In this document: positions 1 through 10,582 of the stretch, in pieces
Numbering within the stretch: the stretch's first letter is position 1
How the letters are laid out: each line of letters begins with the position of its first letter
DNA from: Merluccius polli
Lineage: Eukaryota; Chordata; Actinopteri; Gadiformes; Merlucciidae
Assembly: GCA_030340625.1 (NCBI GenBank)
Contig: JAOPHQ010005418.1
Coordinates: 1 to 64,000, forward strand
Reading direction: 5' to 3'
Length of the DNA stretch: 64,000 nucleotides
The notes under the pieces: generated by a model
Told to the model about the DNA's origin: nothing
Seen by the model: only the letters and a program-made list of their open reading frames with translations
The model's database searches: none
Made by a program: the position numbers and the translations under genes

Positions 1-172
1 AGTCCTTAGGAGTATGTACACCTGCCAAAATGGAGCTACACACAGTGTTACATACAAGTAACACTGTGATAAGTAGACTCTTATCGCGCGATAAGAGTCT
101 CGCGTTATCGCAGCGCGTTAACGCCGATAACGGCCCACCACATATATATATATACAGTATATATATATATAT
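1..172. repeat. hAT-like terminal region followed by (TA)n
   Basis: Positions about 75-141 carry a GC-rich inverted-type sequence (TTATCGCGCGATAAGAGTCT, then a palindromic GCGTTAACGC core and GGCCCACCAC). It recurs nearly identically at 4090-4159 and in reverse at 57229-57310. It is read as the terminal region of an element that begins outside the window. A TA-rich tract at 141-172 separates it from the next copy. Positions 1-70 show nothing recognisable. Confidence 0.55.
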
Positions 173-261
173 TAGTGTTGGGCATAGATTAATTTCTTTA
201 ATCTAGACTAATCTAGATTAAAATGGCTCATTTGAATTCTGTCGAACCGGAGGGGGAGAGG

Positions 262-275
262 TGCGCGATTGTTGA

Positions 276-307
<32 letters not shown>
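262..307 (+). repeat. GCGCGATTGTTGACG module with poly-G tract
   Basis: A GTGCGCGATTGTTGACG module runs directly into about 28 consecutive G. The same module, in either orientation and always next to a G/C homopolymer, recurs at about 19578-19604, seven times at 31405-31627, and in diverged form at about 57336-57376. The run is G-quadruplex-prone and its assembled length may be unreliable. Confidence 0.8.
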
Positions 308-308
<1 letters not shown>

Positions 309-708
309 CAGTAATGACACCGCGAATATGTCTTTTTTTAAATATATATATATATTTTTTTATATAATTATTTTTATTATTGCATGCAAGAGGCAATACA
401 GGTATCAGTATGCATGTATCGTACAGTACTCGGTTACATTCCACAGTATGGTAACCTCTCTATGCTATTAACAACACTCATACTCACACAGACACCCTCC
501 CACCACACAAATACATTTTGACACACAAACAAACCCTCCCTCCCCCACTCAACCCTTCCTCACACCCACCCTCACACACACCCTCACACCCTCACACACA
601 CACATCCACACACCCACACGCACTCACACACACGCACACGCACACACACACTCTTGGTTCCCAGCTCAAAGTCATCATACCTTGTCCCTATTCCTTGGCT
701 TTTAAAAT

Positions 709-3115
709 TTACAAGGCTTCATAGAAGTCCTGCCACACCTTATTGAATTGTCGCCTTCTGTTCCGGTCTTCGAACATTGATCTTTCTATACTTAAATAGT
801 ATTTCATTAGACCCTTCCATTGCTGTATTGATGGGCCCTCTAAACCCTTCCAATCCTTTAATATTAACTTTTTATAAACCAAAGAAGAGAAGATGACCAT
901 CCATCCAATGGGATATTTTAGCGTGTTTGTACTTTGGAAAATACATCTCATGGCTGTGAATTCAAATTTAATTTTACAAGTGGTGGTCATCCATTTTTGA
1001 ATCTCTAACCATCCCTTAAGGATCTTCTCACATTCCCAGAAAGCATGTATAATTGTTTCCTCGTGTACGCCACATTTAACACAAACAGGGGAGAAAGAGG
1101 CATCAAATTTATTTATTTTTGATCTTGTGTAATATATTCTGGTCATGAGCTTGTATTGTATGAGCCGCAGATTTTCATTGGTGGTTAGAGTGTTGGTTAT
1201 ATTTAGACATTCCTTCCATATTGTCAGAATTAGCAATGTTAAGATCTTTGTTCCAACCCTGATATATTTTTTGTAATGAATAATTGTTTTCTTGTGCCTC
1301 AACAAGGTGTTTATATACTTTCCCTATTAATTGCTTGTTTTCGTCTGGATTCAAGAATAGTTTCTGAATAGCAGGAGGCTCTGAAGAGCTGGATAACAGA
1401 TCAAGGTTGTCTGTCATCCAGCTCTTCAGTTGAAAGTATCTAAAAAACTCCTTATTGGTTAATTTGAATTCTGTTACCAGTTGTTTGAAAGGCTTTATGT
1501 TCGTATCAGTAGTAATGTCTCCGATAGTTGTTATTCCCCTCTCGCTCCATGATCTCCACCCCAACTCCTGCCCCTGAATGGTAATGGATGGATTATTCCA
1601 CAGATGTGTGGTCTTTGGAACCTTGATTCCCATACCTAGGATATTTTTTATTCTCTCCCAAGCTCGTAATGTACTATTTGAGACAAAGTTGATATTTTTA
1701 ATCTTCCCCTTTGAAAATAAAGCTATGAACAGATTTTTGCCCCTAAATTGATGATCCTCTATATTTACCCAAGTATCCCCCTCTGACCTGTTAATAATTT
1801 TATTAATATAATAAGCCTGAGCAGAATAGTAGTATAGCTCAAGGTTTGGGAGATTTAGCCCCCCATTTTTCCTATTATTCTGAAGTAGTTTCCTACTTAA
1901 TCTATGCGCCTTATTTGACCAGATAAAAGAACTGAAAAGTTTGTTGATAGTTTCAAAAAACTTTTTAGGAGGGATCATTGGTATTGTCTGAAAGATGAAA
2001 AGAAATTTTGGAAGCCATATCATTTTAAGCAAATTAATTCTGCCTATCAAATTAATAGGTAAGTCTGTCCATTTATCTAGACTAGCCTTAAGATCCTTAA
2101 TTAATGGAGAATAATTATCTTTATATAGTTTTGTTTTATCTAAACTGATATAACACCCTAGGTATTTAATTCTTTCCTTTTGCCATTTAAAATTATATTT
2201 CAATAGGTTCTCAGTTTTAGGTAAATGTCCTGTTGTTGATAAAAGTTCTGTTTTTTCTAAATTAATTTTGTAACCGGATATTTTTGAATACTGCTCAATA
2301 ATTTTCATCAGATATGGAATGGATTTTTCTGTATTAGTCAAATACAACATCAAATCATCAGCATACAAACCAAGTTTATAACATTCCCCGCCAACATTAA
2401 TTCCACTTATCCTGTCTGTTTGGCGTATTTTCTGAGCCAATGGCTCTACCGCCAAGGCAAATAGTGATGGGGATAGGGGACATCCCTGCCTTGTGCCTCT
2501 AGTTATATGAATTGCTTCTGAAAGAATACCATTAGAGTAGACATATGCCATAGGAGACTTGTATACCGTTTTAATCAGTTTTATAATTTCCTTTGGAAAG
2601 TCGTATGCATCTAAAACCTCATACAAGTAGCTCCACTCTAAGCGGTCAAATGCTTTTTCCGCATCCACCGCCATCAGTGTCGCATCTACTTTTTCTTTTT
2701 TAGCGAATTGTGTTAGAGATATACAAGTTCTAACATTAGTTTTTAACTGTCTATCTTTAATAAACCCTGTTTGATTAAAATGTATAATTAATGGAAGTAT
2801 TTTAGTAATTCTATTATTTATAACTTTTGTAATTATTTTATTATCAGCATTAATTAAACTTATTGGTCTGAAATCAGAGGGTTTAATGCACTCTTTACCT
2901 GGTTTAGGAATAACGTTGATAATAGTTTTGTACATTGAGGGTGGCAGGATTTCATTTGTAGTAGCATGTTTTATAACTTCAAGGAAAAGTAGATTTATTT
3001 GGGACCAAAATGTTGAATAAAACTCGGTTGGTAGCCCATCCATCCCTGGAGCCTTGCCTTTTGGGAAGCTGTCAATTGCCTTTTTAATTTCAAACAAGGA
3101 AAAATCTTTGGCCAA
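709..3115 (-). pseudogene. L1-type LINE ORF2, 5'-truncated and frameshifted
   Basis: A 646-residue open frame (3115 to 1175) holds an L1-class reverse transcriptase. Visible motifs are KAPGMDGLP, the FRPISLIN block, TGFIKDRQ, the VDAEKAFDR block, RGTRQGCPLSPSLFAL and the catalytic YADDLMLYL. The frame then breaks. The C-terminal part continues in another frame (about 1305 to 709) and ends with a Cys-rich CxxC...H...C knuckle typical of L1 ORF2. The endonuclease is absent because the copy is 5'-truncated at about 3115. A direct duplication of roughly 20 bp (AAAAATCTTTGGCCAAAAGG, 3099-3141) marks that end. The 3' end lies near a (CA)-rich tract at about 560-652. Confidence 0.9.
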
Positions 3116-3245
3116 AAGGGGAAAAATCTTTGGCCAAAAGGGCCAAAGAAGAAAATATTTTTTTTTTAAGAGGCCCCTGATTGGCCGAGGCCCGCCCGTG
3201 CATTAAGGCGCCACTGCCCAGACCTACGACCGACGGGGGGGGCAG

Positions 3246-3696
3246 CCCGTTCTCATCCCAACTCGTAATATACCGACGATTTGTCACGCCCCTAGACGTC
3301 TGACATTGACGCAAAAGGTACCCTCCCGCGTCTATGTGAAATGATCTGGGTTCTCATAAACCCGTTCGCGGTGGTAAGAGACGAGCAGAGTCTACAGCGT
3401 CCATTCACTCCAATAATAACCCGGTCACGGTGATAGATTACGCTAACCCTAACCATAACCCTAACCATAACCATAAACCTAACCATAACCCTAACCCTTT
3501 TTGGAGTGAATTGTTTCACAGTAGACTCTGCTCTGCGAGCGGACGCTGTAGACTCTGCTCATCTCTTACCACCGCAAACGGGTTTATGAGAACCCCCAGA
3601 TCGTTTCACACAGACGCGGGAGGGTACCTTTTGCGTCAGTATCAGACGTCTAGGGGCGTGACAAATCGTCGGTATATTACGAGTTGGGATGAGAAT
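3246..3696. mobile_element. Foldback element with telomere-like spacer
   Basis: The left arm (about 3246-3402, extending to 3412) is the near-perfect reverse complement of the right arm (3541-3696), roughly 155 bp with few mismatches. The right arm has about 29 extra bases (around 3512-3540) that partly duplicate its own start. The loop (3447-3500) is degenerate CTAACC/CCATAA repeat resembling telomeric CCCTAA. No protein is encoded. It fits a non-autonomous foldback transposon. Flanks are G-rich (3233-3240 and 3702-3719); no clear TSD was found. Confidence 0.75.
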
Positions 3697-3817
3697 GTGT
3701 TGGGGGGGGGGGGGGGGGGTCGCCGGGCAGAGGACGCAGCCGTTCCACAGCGCAGCCGTTCCGCAGCGCAGCCGTTTTTTATATATTTATATTTTTTAAT
3801 ACTCTTATCTTCCCAAG

Positions 3818-4084
3818 CATCCGTATGATGAAGCTCCTCCTCCGTACTTGCTATCCCAACCTCAAGGTCAAGGCAGCGCAAACGAGGAAGAGCAAGTTAT
3901 TGTCATAAAAACTGGGGTAAGTGCAGTAAATGTATCGACAAATTGCATACCTATGTTACAACTAAAATAACTGCACTGACAGAATTCTTCTTTCTATCTT
4001 TTTCAGTGCTGCCCTAATCAGTGGACCTGCAATGACTGGCTGATCATGGCAGCAGCTCCCAACCCAACTTTGAGAATAGATTAA
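3818..4084 (+). pseudogene. Unrecognised two-exon coding remnant
   Basis: After a plausible acceptor (pyrimidine-rich, ending CCCAAG at 3817), 33 open codons run 3818-3916 to a strong donor (GGG|GTAAGT). A 90-bp intron ends in TTTTTCAG at 4006. A second exon of 25 codons (4007-4081) stays in frame and stops at TAA 4082-4084. The first exon has an acidic, Pro-rich start with a PPPY (PPxY-type) motif; the second starts CCPNQWTC. The family is not recognised. The upstream exons are missing, so this is probably a captured or decayed gene end. It lies just inside the right end of the hAT-like element. Splice signals and phase are seen directly; transcription is unknown. Confidence 0.4.
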
Positions 4085-4160
4085 CGGCGATCATTTCTTT
4101 ATCGCGCGATAAGAGTCTCACGTTATCGCAGCGCGTTAACGCCGATAACGGCCCACCACA

Positions 4161-5782
4161 TATATATATATACGTATATAAAGGTTAAAACACCCAGCTT
4201 CTGCATTTAAGAACCTAAATGGTAAAAAAACTCCACGAGTTTCATAAAAAAAAGGAAAAACAGTAAAATTGTGTGATTGATGTCAATAAAACTTTACAGA
4301 CATAAGGACTACTCATCATAAGCCTGTTTGGTTATCATTTTAATCCATTTTGGTTGATATTTTTCAGGGTATGATTACTGAGAAAATTCTGAAGAGAACT
4401 CACCATGCAGTCCAAATGCCATCCATCAAATGACTTTCTACTTCCTGTGTAAACAGGAAGTACAACTAAAGATGCAAAAATAAATTTTGTTCAGCCACCC
4501 TGCACACTTTACTTTGTTTTGTACTGTTTTATTTGCTCATACAAATTATAGTTGTAATTCTACATACTCTCAAAACAGTAAACAAATTAATAAGAAAGTA
4601 ACAATCCACAAAATTAAGTGTTTGGTGAATGTACTGCATCTTTTCATCTATATCCTTAATATTTCAATTATATCATTATGATGTTCATGACATCTTTTGA
4701 CTTCCAGGGGAGCTATTTTGCCCTCAATACTGTCTTGAAGGACAGCAAAGTCCTCCTCACTCATTGTGCTGAAACTTCCTTCAGTTACTGTAGACTTTTA
4801 TCCAATCACACCTGAGACAATTGCACTTCCATCCGGCACACACCCCCTGGTGTATTGAGGTGAAAATAGTGTTGATTTATTTATAGGCGAGGGGAAAAAA
4901 AGAAAGGAAAAAAACGTGACAGCAAATAGCCAACAAAAAGATAACATCATTTAACTCTGACATCTACACTACTGACTGTGCAATGGAAATATGATGAAAT
5001 ATGGTATATTTACCATAAGCAGGGGTTTGTGGTGGCGAATATGTCTTGAGGCGTTTGTACTTAACAGCCTGGAATAAAATAAAATAAAAAGAGGCATTCA
5101 AACTAGCGTCACAGGAAAAAGCCATTTGTAATTTAGCAGTAAAATCAGACAAATAGATAGTCAGCTATATTCCTGAGGACCCCCTTACAACTCTGTACAT
5201 CTGCTAAATGAAAAAAGGTCAAAAAAGCTCAGGTAGGTTTGTTGTTTTTGTCAACACTGTCATTTTCTCTGTCCGATTTGTGTACTCAAGGTGAAGACAC
5301 AGGTTTAAATGCTTTAAATCTATATCAGACCAAACTAATAAGAATGATTAACTTTCTATTGTGTCTAACGGTGTTGACAAAAACTAAGTTATGACAGGAA
5401 AAACACATATTTTATGAAGAAATGACATAAAACTTTACTTATATTACTTAATTCAAAGTTCAAACCAGTTTTATCCAAATCCTCAACAATTTAATTCAAA
5501 AAGTTACAAAATAACAGAACACTGATGTCCTCATTACTTTATTGGAGTAATGAGGTAGTCAGGCAGGCGGGGTTCGGCAACAGGTAGACAGATCAACCGT
5601 GAAGTTGACATTGTGTTGTCTTGATGCAGATATAAGTAGGAATATTTACCTGGTCTGTCTGGTTTCAAATGTGGTCAAAGTTATGGCAAGGGTTCACTAT
5701 CAGTTATGTTTTATGTCACCCATGTACTATTAATCAAAAAACAAAATCAAATTGTCCACTCACAGATGAAAGTCTGTAAAAT
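4161..5782. other. AT-rich stretch, no gene recognised
   Basis: Mostly unique-looking AT-rich DNA with only short chance ORFs on both strands. A small imperfect hairpin (CCTCATTACT...AGTAATGAGG) lies at about 5530-5556. Nothing here could be assigned to a gene or element. Confidence 0.5.
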
Positions 5783-5971
5783 GTGAGAGTTGAACTTTTG
5801 AATAATGTCAGAGAAAGAAACAGTGAGGTGGTGAAGCAAAACCCAGCAGCCGGAGAGTTTAAAGCCAGGTGGCCTGCATTCGTTCAACTTGATGAAGTAA
5901 ACACATGCTTGCCTTTTCCCCTCTTCTTATTATGCAATTTCAGTGTGCAGATGTTAAAATTTAAAGTCTGA
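5783..5971 (+). pseudogene. SAMD3-like/multicopy gene exon fragment
   Basis: The open frame contains EVVKQNPAAGEFKARWPAFV followed by QLDEV. This resembles the RWPALF...DEI/DEV block of a SAMD3-like protein family that occurs in many copies in fish genomes. A potential donor (GATGAA|GTAAAC, about 5897) follows the block, and the rest of the open frame looks intronic. Only this one block is recognisable, so it is a fragment at best. Assignment is from memory of the family pattern. Confidence 0.3.
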
Positions 5972-6061
5972 TAAGGTAAAACAAAAGATGACAAACCTTT
6001 GGAGAGAGACAAATCTCCCGTAGAGGAAGCAGTTCTTTATTTTGGGGCAGAAGAACTCTAA

Positions 6062-6095
6062 GGCCCCTCATTGCTGCAAGCAGCAATGAGGGGCC
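6062..6095. repeat. Perfect 16-bp-arm hairpin
   Basis: GGCCCCTCATTGCTGC at 6062-6077 is followed by AA and then its exact reverse complement at 6080-6095. It lies about 110 bp upstream of the Rex3 copy. Function unknown; it could be a TE relic or a short regulatory hairpin. Confidence 0.85.
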
Positions 6096-6207
6096 CATGC
6101 AAATCGGGTGTTCAATGGAATAATAGATACGTCAAACCGTTCCCAAGATTTAAATTTTTATTTCAAAACAATGTTTAATTTGAAATATGAAATATTTGAA
6201 AAGAACA

Positions 6208-7694
6208 GAGCCACCTCCTCGGTGGCAGGGCCCCGTGGGTGGATGAGGTCTGCCCGGAGTTTCTTAAGGCCCTGGATGTTATGGGGCTGTCTTGGTTGAC
6301 ACGACTCTGCAGCATCGCGTGGACATCAGGGGCAGTGCCCCTGGATTGGCAGACTGGGGTGGTGGTCCCTCTTTTTAAGAAGGGGGACCGGAGGGTGTGT
6401 TCCAACTATAGGGGATCACACTCCTCAGCCTTCCTGGTAAGGTCTATTCAGGGGTGCTGGAGAGGAGGGTCCGTCGGATAGTCGAACCTCGGATTCAGGA
6501 GGAGCAATGTGGTTTTCGTCCAGGCCGTGGAACAGTGGACCAGCTCTACACCCTCTGCAGGATCCTTGAGGGTGCATGGGAGTTTGCCCAACCAGTCCAC
6601 ATGTGCTTTGTGGACTTGGAGAAGGCATTCGACCGTGTCCCTTGGGGAGTCCTGTGGGGGGTTCTCCGGGAGTACGGGGTATCGGACCCCCTAATATGGG
6701 CTGTCCGTTCCCTGTATGACCGGTGTCAAAGCTTGGTCCGCATTGCCGGTAATAAGTCGGACTTGTTTCCAGTGAGGGTTGGACTCCGCCAGGGCTGCCT
6801 TTTGTTTTTATGGACAGGATTTCTAGGCACAGCCTAGGAGGGTCCGGTTTGGTGACCTCAGGATCGGGTCTCTGCTTTTTGCGGATGATGTGGTCCTGTT
6901 GGCTTCATCAGACCGTGACCTCCAACTCTCGCTGGACCGGTTCGCAGCCGAGTGTGAAGCGGCCGGGATGAGAATCAGCACCTCCAAATCCGAGTCCATG
7001 GTCCTCAACCGGAAAAGGGTGGAGTGCACTCTCCGGATCGGGAATGAGATCCTGCCCCAAGTGGAGGAGTTCAAGTACCTCGGGGTCTTGTTCACAAGTG
7101 AGGGGAGGATGGAGCGGGAGATCGACAGGCGGATCGGTGCGGCGTCTGCAGTAATGTGGACTCTGCATGGATCCGTCGTGGTGAAGAGGGAGCTGAGCCA
7201 AAAGGCAAAGCTCTCGATTTACCAGTCAATCTACGTTCCTGCCCTCACCTATGGTCATGAGCTTTGGGTAATGACCGAAAGAACAAGATCGTGGGTACAA
7301 GCGGCCGAAATGAGCTTCCTCCGCAGGGTGGATGGGCTCTCCCTTAGAGATAGGGTGAGAAGCTTGGTCATCCGGGAGGAGCTCGGAGTAGACCCGCTAC
7401 TCCTCCGTGTTGAGAGAAGCCAGATGAGGTGGCTCGGGCATCTAGTTAGGATGCCTCCCGGACGCCTCCCTGGTGAGGTGTTCAGGGCACGTCCCACTGG
7501 TAGGAGACCCCGGGGAATACCCAGGACACGCTGGAGAGACTATGTCTCTCGGCTGGCCTGGGTACGCCTCGGGATCCCCCAGGAAGAGCTGGACGAAGTA
7601 GCTGGAGAAAGGGAAGTCTGGGCTTCCCTGCTTAGGCTGCTGCCCCCGCGACCCGACTCCGGATAAGCGGTAGAAGATGGATGGATGGATGGAT
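6208..7694 (+). mobile_element. Rex3: Rex3 LINE (RTE clade), copy 1, degenerate
   Basis: Reverse transcriptase pieces lie in three frames (6239-6481, 6454-6837, 6890-7666). Blocks include CGFRPGRGTVDQL, FVDLEKAFDRVPWG, VGLRQGC and LLFADDVVLLASS, then the long Rex3 C-terminal region ending at 7666, then a (GGAT)n tail to about 7694. Positions 6347-6366 match the commonly used Rex3 PCR primer site as I remember it. Around 6800 about 20-25 bases are missing compared with copy 2 (35385-35415), removing the PLSPILF segment. A 5'-truncated, inactive copy. Confidence 0.93.
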
Positions 7695-8196
7695 GAAAAG
7701 AACAGAATCAAAACATTTTGCAACAAAAACTGCTTTGAAACATTATTTTGTTATTTTGTTTATGTAAAAACTTTTTTCCTCTTGCTTCTTTACATCATCT
7801 TTTTCAATCTCACATCTCTCTTACTGTTTCAACTCTCCTGCTCCATGTTGTCCTTTTCTCCTCAGACACCTCCCCTCCTCTTTCACTGCCTCTTCTCTAC
7901 CTGGTTCAGTTTCAGTTTATTTCCAGCTCTTTTGGACAGAAAGATACATATATACACAAGTGTATTGATACAAATTTGAAAATGACAGTTCGTGTACATG
8001 AAATGTCCAAGAAACTGGAAAAGGGGACAGGGAGAAGCATGATGCTTATCAAGCCCTACCCCTGGCTTCAGTTTCGCAAAAGAAAATAAATAAGAAATAA
8101 GGTACAGTGTTTGCAACACAATTCAAATGAGAAGAAAATATATGTATAATAATTTTTTTTATTTTTATTTTTATTTTTTATTTTTTTTACCGTAAA

Positions 8197-8293
8197 TATA
8201 TACATCATTTATATGTTATATTTACATTAAATTGATACATTAGTTATATACATCATTTATATGTTATATTTACATTAAATTGATACATTAGTT
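8197..8293. repeat. 48-bp tandem duplication in LINE 3' UTR
   Basis: Two almost identical 48-bp AT-rich units (8197-8244 and 8245-8293) contain TACATCATTTATATGTTA. They lie within the 3' UTR of the minus-strand LINE. Confidence 0.85.
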
Positions 8294-8683
8294 GTTACAG
8301 CACGCTCACAGTTATAACTCTCTCATGTGAGAGTCAAGACAGCAGAGAGCATTGGAGTGTCACCGCGGAACGGGCGGCGCAGGTCTCATTGAAATTATGA
8401 TTAAATAATAATAATTATACATTGATAGTATATAACAATAATATAATATGATATAATACCAATAATAATTACAATCATTTCATAATATATACTATCATCA
8501 TAATAGTATGCTAATACCATTTTTCCCCCTGTAGTGACTATTTTAAGTGGTATAGTCCATTACTTATATGTATTTATGTATTATTATTATTATTAGGTTA
8601 ATACAATAATATATGATGGTTATAGAATAATAGTACATAATTATACAGTGATAAGGATACAATACAGTGTATAATAAAACATT

Positions 8684-10528
8684 TTACTCTACTAGGGTAT
8701 CTTCCAGTTTATAAATGTCAAAGAATATTTGTTTTAGTTTCCTTTTGAATAGGTTGATGTTGGGGCTTTTTTGTATATCATCAGCTAGCCCATTCCACAG
8801 TGACACTCCACAGGACGAAACACACATGAACTTGAGTGTAGTACTGACTAGTGGTTGTACAAAGTCTGATGGGTTTCTTAGTTTATAGTAATTGTCTTTA
8901 TCTGGAAATCTGTTTTGTATATTGGTTGGGAGTGTTTTATTTTTTGCTCTGTACATGACTTGGGCTGTTTTGAATTTGATAAGATCAGGGAACTTTAGGA
9001 TGTGGGAATTACAGAAGAGAATGTTTGTGTGATCACGGTACCCGGTGTTGTGTATGATTCTTACGGCCCTTTTTTGTAGGATGGATAGTGAATGGAATGC
9101 AGTTTTATATGTGTTTCCCCATACTTCTACACAGTAAGACAGGTATGGTAAGATCATGGTGCAGTACAGGATATGGAGTGATTTAGTATCGAGGATGTGT
9201 TTCGCCCTGTTGATGACAGCAATGCTCTTCGCTATCTTGACTCCCACATGCCTTATGTGAGGTCTCCAACAGATTTTGGGGTCCAAGACAACACCTAAAA
9301 ATTTGTTTCCATAAACCCGCTCAATTTCGATGTTGTCGATCTTAAGCTTGGGGATTGTGGTGATTTCACGATTGCCAAAAATCATGAATTTAGTTTTTGA
9401 TAGATTTAGGGATAGTTTATTTTTATCAAACCACTGTTTGTATTTATATAGTTCAGTTGCCATGGACTGTAGAAGCTGCTGGATATCCTCCCCAGTGCAA
9501 AATATATTTGTGTCATCTGCAAAAAGTACACATTTTGTAAGGTTTGATACTGTACACAAATCATTTATATAAAGGATGAATAATTTGGGGCCCAAAACTG
9601 ATCCCTGTGGTACCCCGCACTTGATGTATTGATGACTAGATTTAAATTCTCCTACTTGTACATACTGTTGTCGGTTTTCAATATAGCTCCCCAGCCATTT
9701 CGATGCAACACCCCTGATGCCGTATCTCTCCAGTTTGTTTATTAATATGTTGTGGTCTATAGTGTCAAAGGCTTTTTTAAGGTCAATAAATACTCCCACA
9801 GTGAACTGTTTTTTTTGTATGTAATCTGTTATATCTTCTGTAAGGTCAATTAGTGCAAGTGATGGTGATCGGTTGGGTCGGAAGCCATACTGATTTTCGG
9901 ACAACAGGTTATGTTTTGTAATGAAATCATCCAGTCTAACCAATAATATCTTTTCTAATATTTTTGAGAGTTGTGGTAGCAGGGAAATGGGTCTGTAGTT
10001 TGTGAATTGCTGTTTATTACCAGATTTGAAAATTGGAATTATTTTTGCTATTTTCATTGCATTTGGAAAGGTGCCAGTGTTTATTGATAAGTTACAAATA
10101 TAGGTGAAAGGTTTGATTATGCTATCTATAATTTTTTTGACCAGTGTCATGCTGATGTCGTTACAGTCGGTCGATACCTTATTTTTGCATTTTGTTACCA
10201 TTGTCATTACTTCCTGCTCCTCCACATCTCTCAAGTATAGTGAGCTTGGGTTACTATAGCCTAGGTCTAGATGTTGTCCACTATTGTCGGGTTGAGTTGT
10301 GATTTTGTTTGCGAGTGTTGGCCCTATGTTAACAAAAAAGTCATTGAAACCATGAACAATGTCTGGCATGTTGTCTATAGTTTTTTCCTGGTCGATGAAT
10401 TGCTTTGGAAAGCTTGGTTGAGCTGCGCCTTTTCTTATAATCCCATTTAATATATTCCATAGTCCTTTTGTATTGTTCTTATTTTTTTCTAGGATATCGT
10501 TATAATAATTCTTTTTACTAGCTCTCAT
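8684..10528 (-). CDS. LINE reverse transcriptase ORF2, C-terminal 614 residues
   Basis: An uninterrupted frame for an RNA-directed DNA polymerase of a non-LTR retrotransposon. Visible blocks are the FPNAMKIAKIIPIFK block (about residue 160), NYRPISLLP, YGFRPNRSPSLALID, FIDLKKAFDTIDH, GVPQGSVLGPKLFILYIND and the catalytic FADDTNIF, followed by the thumb and a C-terminal domain. The terminal ADDIQKSPN...FKRKLK pattern is usual in the CR1/L2/Rex1/jockey group; exact clade unsure. The frame is intact, implying a relatively recent copy, but the endonuclease is missing so it cannot be autonomous. The start codon used is simply the first in the truncated frame. Confidence 0.9.
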   Translation of the reverse strand: MRASKKNYYNDILEKNKNNTKGLWNILNGIIRKGAAQPSFPKQFIDQEKTIDNMPDIVHGFNDFFVNIGPTLANKITTQPDNSGQHLDLGYSNPSSLYLRDVEEQEVMTMVTKCKNKVSTDCNDISMTLVKKIIDSIIKPFTYICNLSINTGTFPNAMKIAKIIPIFKSGNKQQFTNYRPISLLPQLSKILEKILLVRLDDFITKHNLLSENQYGFRPNRSPSLALIDLTEDITDYIQKKQFTVGVFIDLKKAFDTIDHNILINKLERYGIRGVASKWLGSYIENRQQYVQVGEFKSSHQYIKCGVPQGSVLGPKLFILYINDLCTVSNLTKCVLFADDTNIFCTGEDIQQLLQSMATELYKYKQWFDKNKLSLNLSKTKFMIFGNREITTIPKLKIDNIEIERVYGNKFLGVVLDPKICWRPHIRHVGVKIAKSIAVINRAKHILDTKSLHILYCTMILPYLSYCVEVWGNTYKTAFHSLSILQKRAVRIIHNTGYRDHTNILFCNSHILKFPDLIKFKTAQVMYRAKNKTLPTNIQNRFPDKDNYYKLRNPSDFVQPLVSTTLKFMCVSSCGVSLWNGLADDIQKSPNINLFKRKLKQIFFDIYKLEDTLVE

Positions 10529-10582
10529 GATGCACTCTACACCCGCCTAGCCAGCGTTGCCTCTGGGGAAAGCCTCCAGTCC

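Larger units (their letters stand above)
173..4160 (-). mobile_element. Composite hAT-like element with nested insertions
   Basis: The left end (TAGTGTTGGGCATAGATT at 173) and right end (GCCGATAACGGCCCACCAC near 4159) correspond, reversed, to the two ends of the short copy at 57229-57551. 173-4160 can therefore be read as one element of that family, enlarged by an L1 (about 655-3115), a foldback element (3246-3696) and other sequence. Both flanks are TA repeat, so the TSD cannot be resolved. The start TAGTG fits the hAT terminal consensus YARNG. The superfamily call is an inference; no transposase was seen. Confidence 0.45.
7905..10528 (-). mobile_element. Jockey-superfamily LINE, 3' half
   Basis: The unit comprises the open reverse transcriptase frame (10528 to 8684) and an AT-rich 3' UTR (8683 to about 7905) ending in AAACTG/GAAACT-type repeats, seen on the plus strand as CAGTTTCAGTTTATTTC. 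Such short tandem 3' termini are usual for L2/CR1/Rex1-like LINEs. The endonuclease region is absent. At 10526 the sequence switches to a plus-strand ORF1. Confidence 0.8.

Noticed and set aside
3430..3520. Interstitial telomere
   Set aside because: Only a few degenerate CCCTAA-like units, confined to the loop of a foldback element.
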